Counted from the stretch's first letter, positions 1 through 9,831 are shown. The stretch: DNA of 64,000 nt from CAYPIE01 sp964410665 (GCA_964410665.1 CAYPIE010000002.1:1-64000); one strand, 5' to 3'. Made by a program: numbers and translations. Notes: generated by a model from the sequence alone, not told the origin.

Positions 1-1
1 G

Positions 2-127
2 TCGAGGTTCCAGCTGTTTAAGTCCCAACGGGACCAAAAGAATGAGATGCAGAAGACGAAAGCTGGCAAAATATCCAAAGCAAACAACGAATCGAAACCT
101 ACGAAGGAAAACAAGGACAAGCCATGA
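2..127 (+). CDS. C-terminal tail of an unidentified upstream protein (partial)
   Basis: An uninterrupted reading frame enters from the left edge and ends with TGA at 125-127, overlapping the ATG at 124 of the next gene as ATGA. The visible 41 residues are extremely basic and polar, rich in Lys, Asn, Ser and Gln, and end in KENKDKP. Such a tail is probably disordered. The 4-base overlap implies translational coupling with the DUF6702 gene. In other bacteria DUF6702-type genes can sit after an M1-family metallopeptidase, but nothing visible here identifies this protein. That it is a real gene end is inferred from the open frame and the overlap. Confidence 0.5.
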   Translation, partial: SRFQLFKSQRDQKNEMQKTKAGKISKANNESKPTKENKDKP

Positions 128-627
128 GCCGATTCGTAATGGTCTGTTTAACGCTGAGCTTGAACGGATCTGCTGGCGTAGCGTGGCACCCCGGCCACGC
201 CAGTCTGTCGGAAGCCGAGTATAACTCCAAAACGGGAAAGCTTGAAATTGCCATGCAAGTACATGCCCCGGATCTGGAAGAGTTGTTGCGTAAACGCTCG
301 CAGGGCAAGATCAAGCTCGATCAATCCAAAGCGACCGATGCAGCGCTGCAAGACTATCTAAAGCGGGTTTTTGTGGTGGTTGATCGATCTGGGAAATCTC
401 GACCGCTTGAATGGGTGGGCAAGGAGATCGAGGTCCAAGATGTCTGGCTGTACTTTGAGGTACCGATTCCAGATGGACCCCAAGGGATCCGCATTAAAAA
501 CACTTTGCTTCTGGACTTCGCCGAAGATCAAGTAAACACCATGAATTTCAAAAATGGCAAGCAACGGACCTCACTCATCTTTAATCAACGTGAGGTCTCG
601 CATACACTCAAGTTTGCCAAGCCGTAA
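124..627 (+). CDS. DUF6702-like secreted protein
   Basis: A 167-residue protein with a short hydrophobic N-terminus (about residues 3-18) that may be a signal peptide, followed by HPGHASLSEAEYNSKTGKLE. This early His-plus-beta-strand pattern resembles the DUF6702 family of small exported proteins of unknown function. The remainder is predicted to be beta-rich, with no catalytic motif and no further membrane segment. The start is set by the ATGA overlap with the upstream frame. It ends a few bases before the convergent DUF885 gene, so it is probably the last gene of its operon. The family call is from sequence pattern only. Confidence 0.6.
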   Translation: MSRFVMVCLTLSLNGSAGVAWHPGHASLSEAEYNSKTGKLEIAMQVHAPDLEELLRKRSQGKIKLDQSKATDAALQDYLKRVFVVVDRSGKSRPLEWVGKEIEVQDVWLYFEVPIPDGPQGIRIKNTLLLDFAEDQVNTMNFKNGKQRTSLIFNQREVSHTLKFAKP

Positions 628-632
628 AGGCC

Positions 633-2396
633 TTACCGCTTGTGAAGACTTCGCCGGGTCAATTCCGGGAGGTATTTCACGGGCAAGGTTCCATGACTCA
701 GCACTGCCTCGTGGTACTTCCCGAGATCGAAACGATCACCCATCTCCCGTTGGATAGTCTGTCGGAGCTGATAGAAGGCCATGCGACCGACGAAGTACGT
801 GGACAATTGACACGAGCTCTGCTTGGCCCGTTGGATCTTTCCCAGTGCTTCGCCTTCTGTCTGAAACGCTACGCGGGTTAATAGTTCGTAAGCCTCCTCA
901 TCGGACATCTCCTGGCAGTGCATTCGGTGGTCTAAGATCGCGTTGACCACGGCACGTAAGTAGAACTTGAGCTGCTGAAGACGCAGCCCGAGATCCCCTT
1001 CGCCGTAGCCCTGATCGAGCATCATTTGCTCGGTGTATACTGCCCAACCCTCGGCAAATACACCAGAAGACAACACCCGGCGAATCTTCGATGGATGACG
1101 ATTCCCATAATCCAGTTGTACGTAGTGCCCTGGATAGGCCTCATGGATACTAAGAATCTGAAGCATATAGCTGTTGTATTCTCGTAGGAAACTCTCAACG
1201 CGGTTGGCGTCCCAATCACTTGGGGGTGGCGAAATGGCATAGAAACTGTTTGCTTTCGGATCCAGGGCAGGAGCTGGATTCAAATAGGCCACGGAGAACC
1301 CCCGCTGGAATTCTGGCATCTCAATCAATTGGCAGCGGTCTGGCTCCGGTAACGTGAGGATGGATTCGCTCTGGATGAACTGCTTGAGCTTGCTCACCGT
1401 GGCATTGGCATCTTGTACCAACGCTTCAACCTTGCCGTGTTCCTGATCGAGTCGATCGAGCACCGTCGCGATGAGTTGCTGCTGCCCGTTTGGATCATCG
1501 GGAGGCAACGGTTGCTTGGGATAGAACCGGCTCCAGAGTTGGCGAGCGATCACGGCCATCTCTTGGCGGACTCGTTTCGCCTCGGCCTGCGCAGAAGCGA
1601 ACACTTCATCGGCGGGTTGATCCAGATTCAATTCATAGGCGAGCTTCTGGACAAATTGGGCTTTGCCAATTCGCCACTCTCCTTTGGCATTGGGGAGAAG
1701 TTGTTCTTCGAGAAAAGCCTGATACTCCTTGAGACTCTTTACTGCCTGCTGGCAGGGCTCGGCGAGTTCGCCAAGTCCAGGGGTTTCACCCGCAATCTCG
1801 AAGATACCCTTTTCGTAAAACGCGATCGCACCGCGATTCTGCCGTATCGCTACCTCGGTAAGACTTTTCGGGGGGTTTTGGAGATTGGCTTGGGCCGCAT
1901 CCACAATGCGTGGGATCGCTTGGATGCGACGGGCAGCGTTCCGCAAATTCCGCGGCTTGGGCAACGTCGACTGAGTCAATAACAAGAATACACTGTCGCT
2001 TATATAAGTGTTATAGCTTCGGGGATCGTTGACAAAGGGATCGAAGTGCTCAGAAAGCCACAAGCGTTTCCGCAGTTCATGCTCGAAAATCTCATAATCG
2101 ATCTGATGATCTCGGCTCAGCTTCGAGTAATCCACTCCTTGGGGGAGTCGCTCTAAAGTGTCCCGAAGGAACTCATCAAATTTGGCGAGCGCTTCGGCTC
2201 GCAGATCATCCAACTGATCATCAAAGCGATGATCCCCGAGGTAAGTCGCCTCGACGGGTCGAAGTTGGAACAGACGCTCCAGATAGTCGTCAAAGAAGCG
2301 GTCCAATTTGCCATCTTCTTCGGAGTTCCCTGCGCACACAGACCCGATCAGCAACAAGAAGGCCATAAGGGCAAAGCAGATCCGAACTAGCTCCAT
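633..2396 (-). CDS. DUF885 family protein, putative secreted metallopeptidase
   Basis: A 587-residue protein with an N-terminal signal peptide (MELVRICFALMAFLLLIGS) and a mature part matching the DUF885 family. It carries HEAYPGHYVQ near residues 418-427, the HExxPGH form of the zinc-peptidase motif typical of this family, and a downstream Glu-rich region (FAEGWAVYTEQMM) fitting the second metal-ligand helix. The frame is open 44 codons further upstream into the hrpB 3' end. The ATG at 2396 is preferred because it starts a signal peptide and has AGGA upstream. The likely activity is periplasmic hydrolysis of peptides or esters; the substrate is unknown. Confidence 0.85.
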   Translation of the reverse strand: MELVRICFALMAFLLLIGSVCAGNSEEDGKLDRFFDDYLERLFQLRPVEATYLGDHRFDDQLDDLRAEALAKFDEFLRDTLERLPQGVDYSKLSRDHQIDYEIFEHELRKRLWLSEHFDPFVNDPRSYNTYISDSVFLLLTQSTLPKPRNLRNAARRIQAIPRIVDAAQANLQNPPKSLTEVAIRQNRGAIAFYEKGIFEIAGETPGLGELAEPCQQAVKSLKEYQAFLEEQLLPNAKGEWRIGKAQFVQKLAYELNLDQPADEVFASAQAEAKRVRQEMAVIARQLWSRFYPKQPLPPDDPNGQQQLIATVLDRLDQEHGKVEALVQDANATVSKLKQFIQSESILTLPEPDRCQLIEMPEFQRGFSVAYLNPAPALDPKANSFYAISPPPSDWDANRVESFLREYNSYMLQILSIHEAYPGHYVQLDYGNRHPSKIRRVLSSGVFAEGWAVYTEQMMLDQGYGEGDLGLRLQQLKFYLRAVVNAILDHRMHCQEMSDEEAYELLTRVAFQTEGEALGKIQRAKQSSCQLSTYFVGRMAFYQLRQTIQREMGDRFDLGKYHEAVLSHGTLPVKYLPELTRRSLHKR

Positions 2397-2466
2397 GATA
2401 AGTAATTCCTTTTTCGTGTTTTTCGATGGGTGATCGCTTCCAGATATTTGACCAATATCGAGGACT

Positions 2467-5004
2467 TCAGCCACGTCGTCGAGGCCCGCGTTCAGCAGGA
2501 GCCGATAGCGGATCTTCTGGCCAGGCATGTTTGGGATAACGACCTCGCAGATCTTTGCGAACCTGGGGATAGGTATTGCACCAAAAACTGGCCAAATCGC
2601 TGGTCACCTGCTCAGGACGGTTGTTGGGAGCCAGCAAATGAAGGATGACCGTCACGCGTCCCCCTGCGATTTGGGGCGTTTCATGCAAGCCAAACAGTTC
2701 CTGAATGCGCACGGCAAGGACAGGCGGTTTCCCCTCGGCGTATTGCAAGGCGATGCGACGACCGCTTGGAACCTGTATTCCCTCAGGTGCTTCGCGCTCG
2801 ACCGCAGCGAACTGCTCTGGGGAGAGCTGGCCATGCAAAGCTCCAAGCCAGTCTGCCTTGCGAAGCTCGTCTAAGGAGCGACAGCCTTGGACCAGCCAAG
2901 GGAGTAATTCCACGAGTTCCGTGGGATCCAAAGCAGGTAACCTCAACTCAGGCATCCATTCGCGTAGACATCGTAAGCGGAGACGGAAGCTGGAGAAGGC
3001 TGATTCCTGTTCGGGCAAGACGCGTTGAACTTGTTTTGCCCCGACCTCTAACAACACATTATTGACACGTTCGTCCTCGGGTACTTTGGCCGGATGCTCA
3101 CGAATGACGAGATCGAGAAATCGATCGCGCTTGCGAGCAATCACCTGACCAGTCTGTTCGTCTAACTCCACTTCAACTGCCGAGTACCGGTGTTCATGTG
3201 GTAACCACGCTTCCTCAATCCCCGAGGCGAGGCGGACGAATGACTCGCTCTGTCCCGCATCGACACTCAGAGCGACGAACAGCTCAGCGCCGATTACTCC
3301 GCTGCTCGAAGCGAGTCGAACGCCACGTCCACCCACCATGAGCCCACGATCGCTCCCGGTCTCCCGCCGACGCACGAGCCGATCTGGGAAAGCCGCGATC
3401 AGAACACGCCCGAGGATTTCGCCAGGCGGAATTAGTTCTCGGCCGGGGAAGGTCAAGGAATCAACTTGAAGTCCTTGGGTAAGCCGTCGTAATTGCTCCG
3501 CTACGCGAAGGATGAAGCGGACGATGCCCGGATTCAGTTCCCCCAACTGGGATCGCGAGCGGTTTCGTTGGGGAAAGTCTTGGAGGAACTCAAGTCGCTC
3601 GAGGAGATCTGAATCGGTAGGCGGTGGTCGCAAGCTTTTTGGAAAAGGATCTCGTTCGGCGAGGATGGCGGCAGCCAGGCTGATAAGCTCGACCTTTCCC
3701 CAGCGGACACCTTCTAGAAGGAGCCTGGCCAGGCGAGGATGAACCGGCAAGGTTGCTGCGGCTCGACCGAGGTCTGTCAATCCATGGTTATCGACCAAGC
3801 CTAAGATACGGAGCAGCGTTTTCGCCCTGTCGAGGTGCTCGGTGGGAGGAGGATCGAGCCAGGGAAATTGCGCAAGATCCGTTTCACCAAGTGCCAGCAA
3901 TTGCAGTAGGGCCCCGGCCGCATCGACCCGCCTGATCTCCGGGGTGCTGTGTTGGGGTCGAGTCCGCGCAGCTTCGCTTGACCAAAGACGAATACAGATT
4001 CCTGGTTGTATTCGGCCTGCTCGGCCGCTTCGCTGGTCGGCGGCTGACAGGGCAATTGGGCCGAGCTCGAGCCGATCCAGACCCACAGACGGATCGAACA
4101 CCGACATGCGGGCGAGTCCAGTATCGATCACTGCGGTGATCCCCTCGACCGTCACCGACGACTCAGCCACATTCGTCGCCAGAACCACTTTCCGTTGAGA
4201 GTATTGTTTCAGGGCGCGATCTTGTTCTTCGAGCGGCAACTCACCATGCAGCGGTAACAACAGTAGGTCATGCTCCTGCGAGAACGCTTGAAGCTCAGCA
4301 CTTGTCTGACGGATTTCTCCGACACCGGGTAAGAACACCAAGATATCACCTGGAGTTTCTGTCAACAGCCGAGTGACGCTTTGAGCGGCGGCGACAGGCC
4401 AGGGGGTGTTTGGCGAACGAGGCTCGTGCCGAATCTCGACGGGAAATAAACGTCCCTGGCTCTCGACGACCGGGCAGTTGTCCAGCTCGCGCGCGATTGG
4501 TTGGACATCGAGGGTGGCGGACATGACCAGCAGGCGAAGCTCGGGTCGGATGGTCTGTCGTACCAATCGAAGCATCCCAAAAGCGAGATCATTCTCAAGC
4601 CCGCGTTCATGAAACTCATCCAAAACCACCACACTTACCGGTTCTAGCAGCGGATCGTCCTGAAGCATCCGCAACAGGATTCCAGGCGTGACCACGAGGA
4701 TTCGGGTTTTGGCTCCCCAGTTGCGGTCGAAACGGACCTGATAGCCGACCTCGGCCCCGAGTCGGACCCCACACTCCAGGGCAATACGTTGGGCGGCGGC
4801 CCGGGCGGCCAACCGACGAGGTTCGAGCATCACGATCATCCCCGTCGGTTCAAATCGCGCTTGATCGAGGGCAGGAGGCACGCGCGTGGTTTTTCCCGCG
4901 CCGGTTGGTGCCCGGAGCACGACGGCGGTATGCAGTCGTAGCTGATCCACGAGTTCGGGTAAGACCGCATCGATCGGAAGGATTGCTCCGCTCATGGCGG
5001 TCAC
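2467..5004 (-). CDS. hrpB: ATP-dependent helicase HrpB
   Basis: An 845-residue DEAH-box helicase of normal HrpB length. Walker A APTGAGKTT is at about residues 32-40, DEFHERG is the DEAH-type motif II, SATLD is motif III, and QRSGRAGR is motif VI. The C-terminal half, with its Arg-rich basic segments, fits the HrpB-specific region. The family unwinds or remodels RNA, but its cellular role in bacteria is poorly defined. The furthest start is a GTG at 5004 that overlaps the kinase stop codon as GTGA; an in-frame ATG lies at 4995. The overlap suggests that translation is coupled to the upstream kinase gene. Confidence 0.93.
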   Translation of the reverse strand: MTAMSGAILPIDAVLPELVDQLRLHTAVVLRAPTGAGKTTRVPPALDQARFEPTGMIVMLEPRRLAARAAAQRIALECGVRLGAEVGYQVRFDRNWGAKTRILVVTPGILLRMLQDDPLLEPVSVVVLDEFHERGLENDLAFGMLRLVRQTIRPELRLLVMSATLDVQPIARELDNCPVVESQGRLFPVEIRHEPRSPNTPWPVAAAQSVTRLLTETPGDILVFLPGVGEIRQTSAELQAFSQEHDLLLLPLHGELPLEEQDRALKQYSQRKVVLATNVAESSVTVEGITAVIDTGLARMSVFDPSVGLDRLELGPIALSAADQRSGRAGRIQPGICIRLWSSEAARTRPQHSTPEIRRVDAAGALLQLLALGETDLAQFPWLDPPPTEHLDRAKTLLRILGLVDNHGLTDLGRAAATLPVHPRLARLLLEGVRWGKVELISLAAAILAERDPFPKSLRPPPTDSDLLERLEFLQDFPQRNRSRSQLGELNPGIVRFILRVAEQLRRLTQGLQVDSLTFPGRELIPPGEILGRVLIAAFPDRLVRRRETGSDRGLMVGGRGVRLASSSGVIGAELFVALSVDAGQSESFVRLASGIEEAWLPHEHRYSAVEVELDEQTGQVIARKRDRFLDLVIREHPAKVPEDERVNNVLLEVGAKQVQRVLPEQESAFSSFRLRLRCLREWMPELRLPALDPTELVELLPWLVQGCRSLDELRKADWLGALHGQLSPEQFAAVEREAPEGIQVPSGRRIALQYAEGKPPVLAVRIQELFGLHETPQIAGGRVTVILHLLAPNNRPEQVTSDLASFWCNTYPQVRKDLRGRYPKHAWPEDPLSAPAERGPRRRG

Positions 5005-7265
5005 TCATCACGCAAACGAAAAGCAGGTCGAAGATGTTTCAGGTCGCTTCGGATGACTTGGGCCAATTGAAATACCACGCCATAGCCGATCAAACCTCCC
5101 AGGCTAAGAACCCCCAGAGCCATGGAACTTTCCGAGTCAAACCACACCAGTGCGGTAATGGACAGCAGTGGCACCGCAGCCGCTAGCCATAAGTAAGGCC
5201 ACAACCGTCGCTCTAAACGATCCAGTTGCTCGGTTTCATTATCAAGTGGCATTCGCCAGCGAATCAATGTTGGCAACACCCCATGCACGGCGACCGTGGT
5301 TACACTAAAGAACGAGTATGTGACTGCCATCAGTCCACATAGTCCCAAGGACAGCATAAAGTGAATCCCATCGGTCCAGGCAATGCGACCGATGGTCGCA
5401 TAAAGCATCATAGGGTAGGCGACCCCAGCGATCGTCCAGGCGATGAGGCTGATCCAGCCGACGATCTCACCCAAGCGAAGGCAGCGTTGACGCTGCCAAG
5501 CGGGATCGACGTTGGTAGGGTCTCGCACCAGCCAGGTGAATCGGAGGAAGAAGGCAATACCAACAGGAAACGCAATTCCATTAATCACACTTTGCACGGT
5601 CCAGAACGCATCTGCCGATTTCCCCAAGCGAGTGACGATTTCCTGATAGTTGTAGATTAGATTGAAGACTGCAGTGATGACATTCGGGAGCAAGCCGGCG
5701 ATCACTAGGTAGCTAAGCGGTCGTCGGCTGATCCGGGCTGCCCAATTATGTGGGTTGGGATGCAGGAGGGCTGCGGTATGGGGCGGTCGAATACAATCGA
5801 GATGATGTGCCATGTCAGCGCCGTTGGCAAACCGATTGTTTGGGTCGGGCTCCAAGCAACACAGCAGCACTTGCCGTAATCCCGTCGGTGTGTCGGCAGG
5901 CAGTGCATCCATGGCTTGTTCGGGAATGCCGGCCAAGCGTTTACGTGCGAGGGTCGAAGGGGTGTTTGCCCAAAAATCTGCCAGCCACTCCTCACGAAAC
6001 GGCCGCTGGCCACTCAGCAACTCCCACAAGACGATGCCCAGAGCGTAGAGATCGCTCCGCCCGTCCAGCGTTTCCGGGCCGCGGGGATGCTGTGGATCAA
6101 AGGCCTCGAGCTGTTCAGGGGACATATAGGGCAATGTTCCGCCGAAAAAGCGTTTGGGGTTGGCTCCTTCCAGTTTCGCGGCAAAGCTGACGTTGAAATC
6201 GACCAGCCGTGGACTGCCCTCAGCGGTGAATAGGATGTTGGCCGGTTTCAGGTCGCGATGCAACACTCCTTGCCGGTGAGCATAGTCGAGGGCGAGCGCC
6301 AAGCGGGCTCCCAGCCAACCGACCAAAGTCGGCCAGTCCCAGCTGGCGATTTGGCGTCTGAGGGCGGATTCCGCAGGGGGCTGTTGTTCACGTTCGGCAA
6401 GGACGTGATCGATCTGTTTGAGGAATACACGACCGCAACGAAGTTCCGGTCGAGACAGGGATGCGAACACACGAAGCATGTCTTGCAAGCTGCCTCCAGA
6501 GACCTGCTCCATGATTAAGATGTGTAACCCTTGCTCGGGCAGCTCACGAACGTCATACACTCGCACAATGTGCGCATGATCGAGTTGGGCCAGGGTCGAA
6601 GCCTCGGGTCCGTGGTCGACCGTGACTTTGATGGCGATGAGGCGTTGCATTGAGCGTTGCAAGGCAAGAAACACCTTGCCAAAAGTGCCCGACCCCAACA
6701 ATGCCAGCAGTTCGAATTCATCCAAACGATCCCCCACATCGATCTGGTCGAGTACTCCCTTGGTGGTGAGTCGTAGCGATCGAGTGTGTTTGCTTTGACC
6801 GAGTCGGTTGAGTGCGTTTGCATGTTGAGGATATCGACGACAATAGTCGTCCAACGAAACCTGCTGACCAGCCTGATGGCGGAGATGATAATCTTCCCAG
6901 ATTAAATCGCAGGGTAGGGGATCTCCGCTCCGTTTCGCGTAGCGGGCCCAATTCTCTTCGAGATTACTCAGCTCGAGTCCTCGCGCTAGACGCTGGGCCA
7001 TGTCAACCTTCAATAATTCGATCAGAACCAAGCTCCGGATCGACTCGGGCAGATCCTCGATAAACCGCGCAATTTCTGGGGAAGTGGACTGCTCTTCCCA
7101 GGCAGCCAAGAAGATCTTTACCCTGGAATTGAGGTGCTCCCAACAGTCAGTGCTGTCTTCAAAGCGTAATCGACTTGGGCTTATCGACACGTTAGGAATC
7201 TCATGGAATCTTGGACCAATCAGAGGAAATCGACCGAAAGGTTCACACTCTGCACTGACCATCAT
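5001..7265 (-). CDS. Transmembrane Ser/Thr protein kinase with DFN motif
   Basis: A 754-residue eukaryote-like kinase. Residues 1-165 form a planctomycete-type N-terminal region including DLIWEDYHLRHQAG. The kinase domain spans about 180-500, with a glycine loop LGSGTFGKV (190-198), the invariant Lys in AIKV (213), HRDLKPANIL (336-345) and the APE-like MSPEQ. The usual DFG is VDFN here (D356, F357, N358). About six hydrophobic segments between residues 530 and 740 place the C-terminus in the membrane. The catalytic Asp and both Lys/Asp metal-site residues are present, so activity is plausible. Two ATG codons are adjacent at 7265 and 7262. It overlaps hrpB by four bases. Confidence 0.88.
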   Translation of the reverse strand: MMVSAECEPFGRFPLIGPRFHEIPNVSISPSRLRFEDSTDCWEHLNSRVKIFLAAWEEQSTSPEIARFIEDLPESIRSLVLIELLKVDMAQRLARGLELSNLEENWARYAKRSGDPLPCDLIWEDYHLRHQAGQQVSLDDYCRRYPQHANALNRLGQSKHTRSLRLTTKGVLDQIDVGDRLDEFELLALLGSGTFGKVFLALQRSMQRLIAIKVTVDHGPEASTLAQLDHAHIVRVYDVRELPEQGLHILIMEQVSGGSLQDMLRVFASLSRPELRCGRVFLKQIDHVLAEREQQPPAESALRRQIASWDWPTLVGWLGARLALALDYAHRQGVLHRDLKPANILFTAEGSPRLVDFNVSFAAKLEGANPKRFFGGTLPYMSPEQLEAFDPQHPRGPETLDGRSDLYALGIVLWELLSGQRPFREEWLADFWANTPSTLARKRLAGIPEQAMDALPADTPTGLRQVLLCCLEPDPNNRFANGADMAHHLDCIRPPHTAALLHPNPHNWAARISRRPLSYLVIAGLLPNVITAVFNLIYNYQEIVTRLGKSADAFWTVQSVINGIAFPVGIAFFLRFTWLVRDPTNVDPAWQRQRCLRLGEIVGWISLIAWTIAGVAYPMMLYATIGRIAWTDGIHFMLSLGLCGLMAVTYSFFSVTTVAVHGVLPTLIRWRMPLDNETEQLDRLERRLWPYLWLAAAVPLLSITALVWFDSESSMALGVLSLGGLIGYGVVFQLAQVIRSDLKHLRPAFRLRDE

Positions 7266-8075
7266 GCGATCTAGTGAACGCTTGACTTGCTCACACTACC
7301 ACGCACACCGGACCGGCCAGTGAGCAGTCTACCCTGATGGCTTGCTTGCACTCAGCTCATTCGACGAATATGGAAATTCATTGGTTTAGTATCCCCACTG
7401 GCCGGATCAGCGCACAAGGTGGATTTGTCTTATCGAGAAGTCGCAAACCGGCAAGCAAACCGGACATAGAAAGCAAGGGCTGGATCATTTCGTTCAAGCA
7501 AGTAGTTGCCTGAAAGCACTCCACCGCTCTACGATCATCCTGTTGCTCCCCAACTGACGATTGGGGTCCGTTCCGCGAGCAGCTCGACAAGCTGGTACCT
7601 AAGGAACCCCCGTCGGACCCCCCGGCTGCTCCGCTTCATCCTACCCGTCTCTTACGACAAGGCTCGGGCCTCGCGCGACAAATCCCGAGGGCAGGACGTC
7701 CGCATCGACGCCACGAGTTATCACGGCGTATCAGTCTTCTTCTGGAATCTCAAGCGAGGGTCTGGAAGAGGACCACGAGCTCGACCTGGCCGCGCAGGTG
7801 TTCGCGGTCGTGTTCGCCTTGACAATCCTTGTCAGGGTCGTCCCTGCCTGGCGGGACTAGTATCTTCGCCGCGGCGCCCGACGGCCGGCGTTCGTCTTTT
7901 TGCTGTTGCAGGCGGCCTCGGTTGGGAAGCCGCCAACCATGGTTTCCAGACAGTCTACATTGGTACGCCTGATACCGTCATGGCATCGAGAGAATTCCGG
8001 TTACCCTGGACGTGTGTGGCGAAAGCCGTTAGCTTGCCCGATCGATAATGCTGACCCCGTCTATCCGGGAGGATC
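7266..8075. other. Gene-poor 810-bp region
   Basis: No reading frame here resembles a known protein. The longest, 7506-8048 on the plus strand, is Arg/Ser/Pro-rich, has no recognisable domain, no good ribosome site and overlaps other open frames, as expected of chance frames in GC-rich DNA. The part from about 7590 to 7900 looks richer in G+C than its flanks. A small perfect hairpin, GACAA-TCC-TTGTC, lies near 7818-7830. The region could be a decayed gene or a regulatory spacer between the divergent kinase and the secreted protein at 8076. I cannot identify a parent element. Confidence 0.5.
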
Positions 8076-8879
8076 ATGGCGATGTCTCGTCGTATCGGGA
8101 TAATGTTATTTTTTATGTTGCCACAGTCGGCGATGGGGTTGGAATTCCAGCACATTGAAGCCGCCGAAGGTCCGTTTGGACCGAAGAAAACAGATCTCAC
8201 CTTTTTTCCTTACGATGAGGTGGTCCTCCGCTTTCAGATTGTCGGTGCCAAGTTGAACGACGCAGGTCGTTGCGAAGGGGTGTTGTCGTTTCGCCTGTAC
8301 AATGCCTCAGGCAAGAAGGTGCTGGAGGATCAAGGGCCACTGGGTCGGCAATTGATGCTTGGTGGCGACCGCTTCCCAGCGCATTTGCGGATTAATGTTG
8401 GACCCCTCGCCACACCGGGCGAGTACCGAGTGGTGGTCACCTTCGAAGACAAACTGAGTCAGAAGACAGCTCGATTTGAACGAACGATCACCTTTGGCCC
8501 GCTCGCCTTTGCCATTGTCCGGCCGCGCTTTTCGCATGATGCCGCGGGCAAAGTGCCCACTAGCGCAGCAGGGCTGGTGGGTGAGGTCTTACATTTTCAC
8601 ATGCTTATCGTTGGATTTGAACGACAAGCGGAACAGATTCGCTTAGAAGTTGCTGTGGAACTTCTCGATGCCGCGGGCAAGCGTTTGTTGACCAAACCGC
8701 AAATCACCCCGATCCACTTGACTGATGCCAAGGAGATTGCGCGTCTGGCTCATGTCACTTTTCGAGGCGGAGTAGCCCTGAATCGCTCGGGAGAATTTCG
8801 CGTGCGCGTTCGAGTGAAGGATCTGCTCGGGAACCAGCAAACCCAGTATGAGACCGCTCTTGTGGCCCGCTTGCCCTAG
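8076..8879 (+). CDS. Secreted protein with two repeated beta-sandwich-like halves
   Basis: A 267-residue protein with a signal peptide (about residues 1-21). The mature part looks internally duplicated: about residues 30-145 and 155-265 each start with a hydrophobic strand ending in an IVG element (VVLRFQIVGA and LHFHMLIVGF), followed by a LYNASGKK or LLDAAGKR element and then a GEYRVVV or GEFRVRV strand. This spacing suggests two Ig-like domains. I do not recognise a named family. Starts at 8076 and 8082 are both possible; GGGAGG lies just upstream and favours the second by spacing. It is probably a periplasmic or surface binding protein, by inference only. Confidence 0.7.
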   Translation: MAMSRRIGIMLFFMLPQSAMGLEFQHIEAAEGPFGPKKTDLTFFPYDEVVLRFQIVGAKLNDAGRCEGVLSFRLYNASGKKVLEDQGPLGRQLMLGGDRFPAHLRINVGPLATPGEYRVVVTFEDKLSQKTARFERTITFGPLAFAIVRPRFSHDAAGKVPTSAAGLVGEVLHFHMLIVGFERQAEQIRLEVAVELLDAAGKRLLTKPQITPIHLTDAKEIARLAHVTFRGGVALNRSGEFRVRVRVKDLLGNQQTQYETALVARLP

Positions 8880-8961
8880 CATCCTGACTCACGAAAACGC
8901 AGCGATTGCGTTACGATAAAAGGCGGACGAGCTTGGTAGTCATTCGAGCTGGTAGTACAGG

Positions 8962-9744
8962 ATGACCGAGAACGAGACTTTTCTGGAGGCAATTGCCGCC
9001 AACCCCGAGGACGACCTGGTACGGCTAATCTATGCGGATTGGCTAGAGGAACATGGGCAGTCGGACCGATCTGAATTCATCCGCACCCAGATCGAACTGA
9101 CCCGAATTGATGAACATGATCCGCGTCGACCAGGTCTACGAGCCCGGGAATATTCCTTACTTGATATCTATCGTCGCGATTGGACGAGTGAATTGCCCGA
9201 GTGGGTGCGCGCGCCGCGTTTCTTTCGTGGCATGGTTGAACAGATCGAGGCCTATGCTGGCGATTGGCTTCGTGACGGTGATGAGGTTCATCGCCGCTTC
9301 CCTGTCCGTAACTTGTTCCTGCGCGGAGCTCGGCAGAATATTCAGGAATTGACGCATTGTCCTAAACTCCAACGTCTTGAGACCCTGGACCTGCGCTTCA
9401 ATCATCTGGGCGATGATGGTGTTCAGGTACTTGCCGAATCAATTTATCTCGATCAGCTGCGGACATTGCATTTGTGGAATAACCACATTAGTGATCTGGG
9501 AGCGGTGGCTCTGGCCGATGCCCGCTTTACACGCTCGTTGCGAGTCCTCAGTTTGGGTGGCAATGATATTACCGATTATGGAGCACGCCGCTTGGCCGAA
9601 TCGCAGCGGCTTCCTCAGCTGGAACAACTGGTGTTATTCGACAACTCGATTGGCAAGTTTGGTCGCGATTTGCTCCGTGCGGTATTCGGACCGAGGGTGA
9701 TGCTCGAGGAGGAAGAAGTCGAACTAGCCCCCAATTTCGATTGA
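8962..9744 (+). CDS. TIGR02996 domain protein with leucine-rich repeats
   Basis: A 260-residue protein. Residues 1-47 (beginning MTENETFLEAIAANPEDD, then RLIYADWLEEHG) match the short TIGR02996 domain that is strongly expanded in Gemmata-like planctomycetes and often precedes repeat proteins. After a linker, residues about 110-235 contain leucine-rich repeats, e.g. LETLDLRFNHLGDDGVQVLA, with later repeats spaced about 27-28 residues apart. There is no signal peptide, so it is probably cytoplasmic and acts in protein-protein contact. The specific partner is unknown. This domain is one of the better taxonomic markers in the window. Confidence 0.85.
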   Translation: MTENETFLEAIAANPEDDLVRLIYADWLEEHGQSDRSEFIRTQIELTRIDEHDPRRPGLRAREYSLLDIYRRDWTSELPEWVRAPRFFRGMVEQIEAYAGDWLRDGDEVHRRFPVRNLFLRGARQNIQELTHCPKLQRLETLDLRFNHLGDDGVQVLAESIYLDQLRTLHLWNNHISDLGAVALADARFTRSLRVLSLGGNDITDYGARRLAESQRLPQLEQLVLFDNSIGKFGRDLLRAVFGPRVMLEEEEVELAPNFD

Positions 9745-9831
9745 ACCCATTTTTCGATTGCCAAACCTAAAAGACTGGTTATTGTCCCGCCACGCACAGG
9801 AAGTGCCACCGCAATTCAGAGGGACGCTCAG

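Noticed and set aside
7506..8048. 180-codon open frame in the gene-poor region
   Set aside because: Arg/Ser/Pro-rich with no domain, no ribosome site and overlapping open frames in other phases; typical of chance frames in GC-rich DNA.
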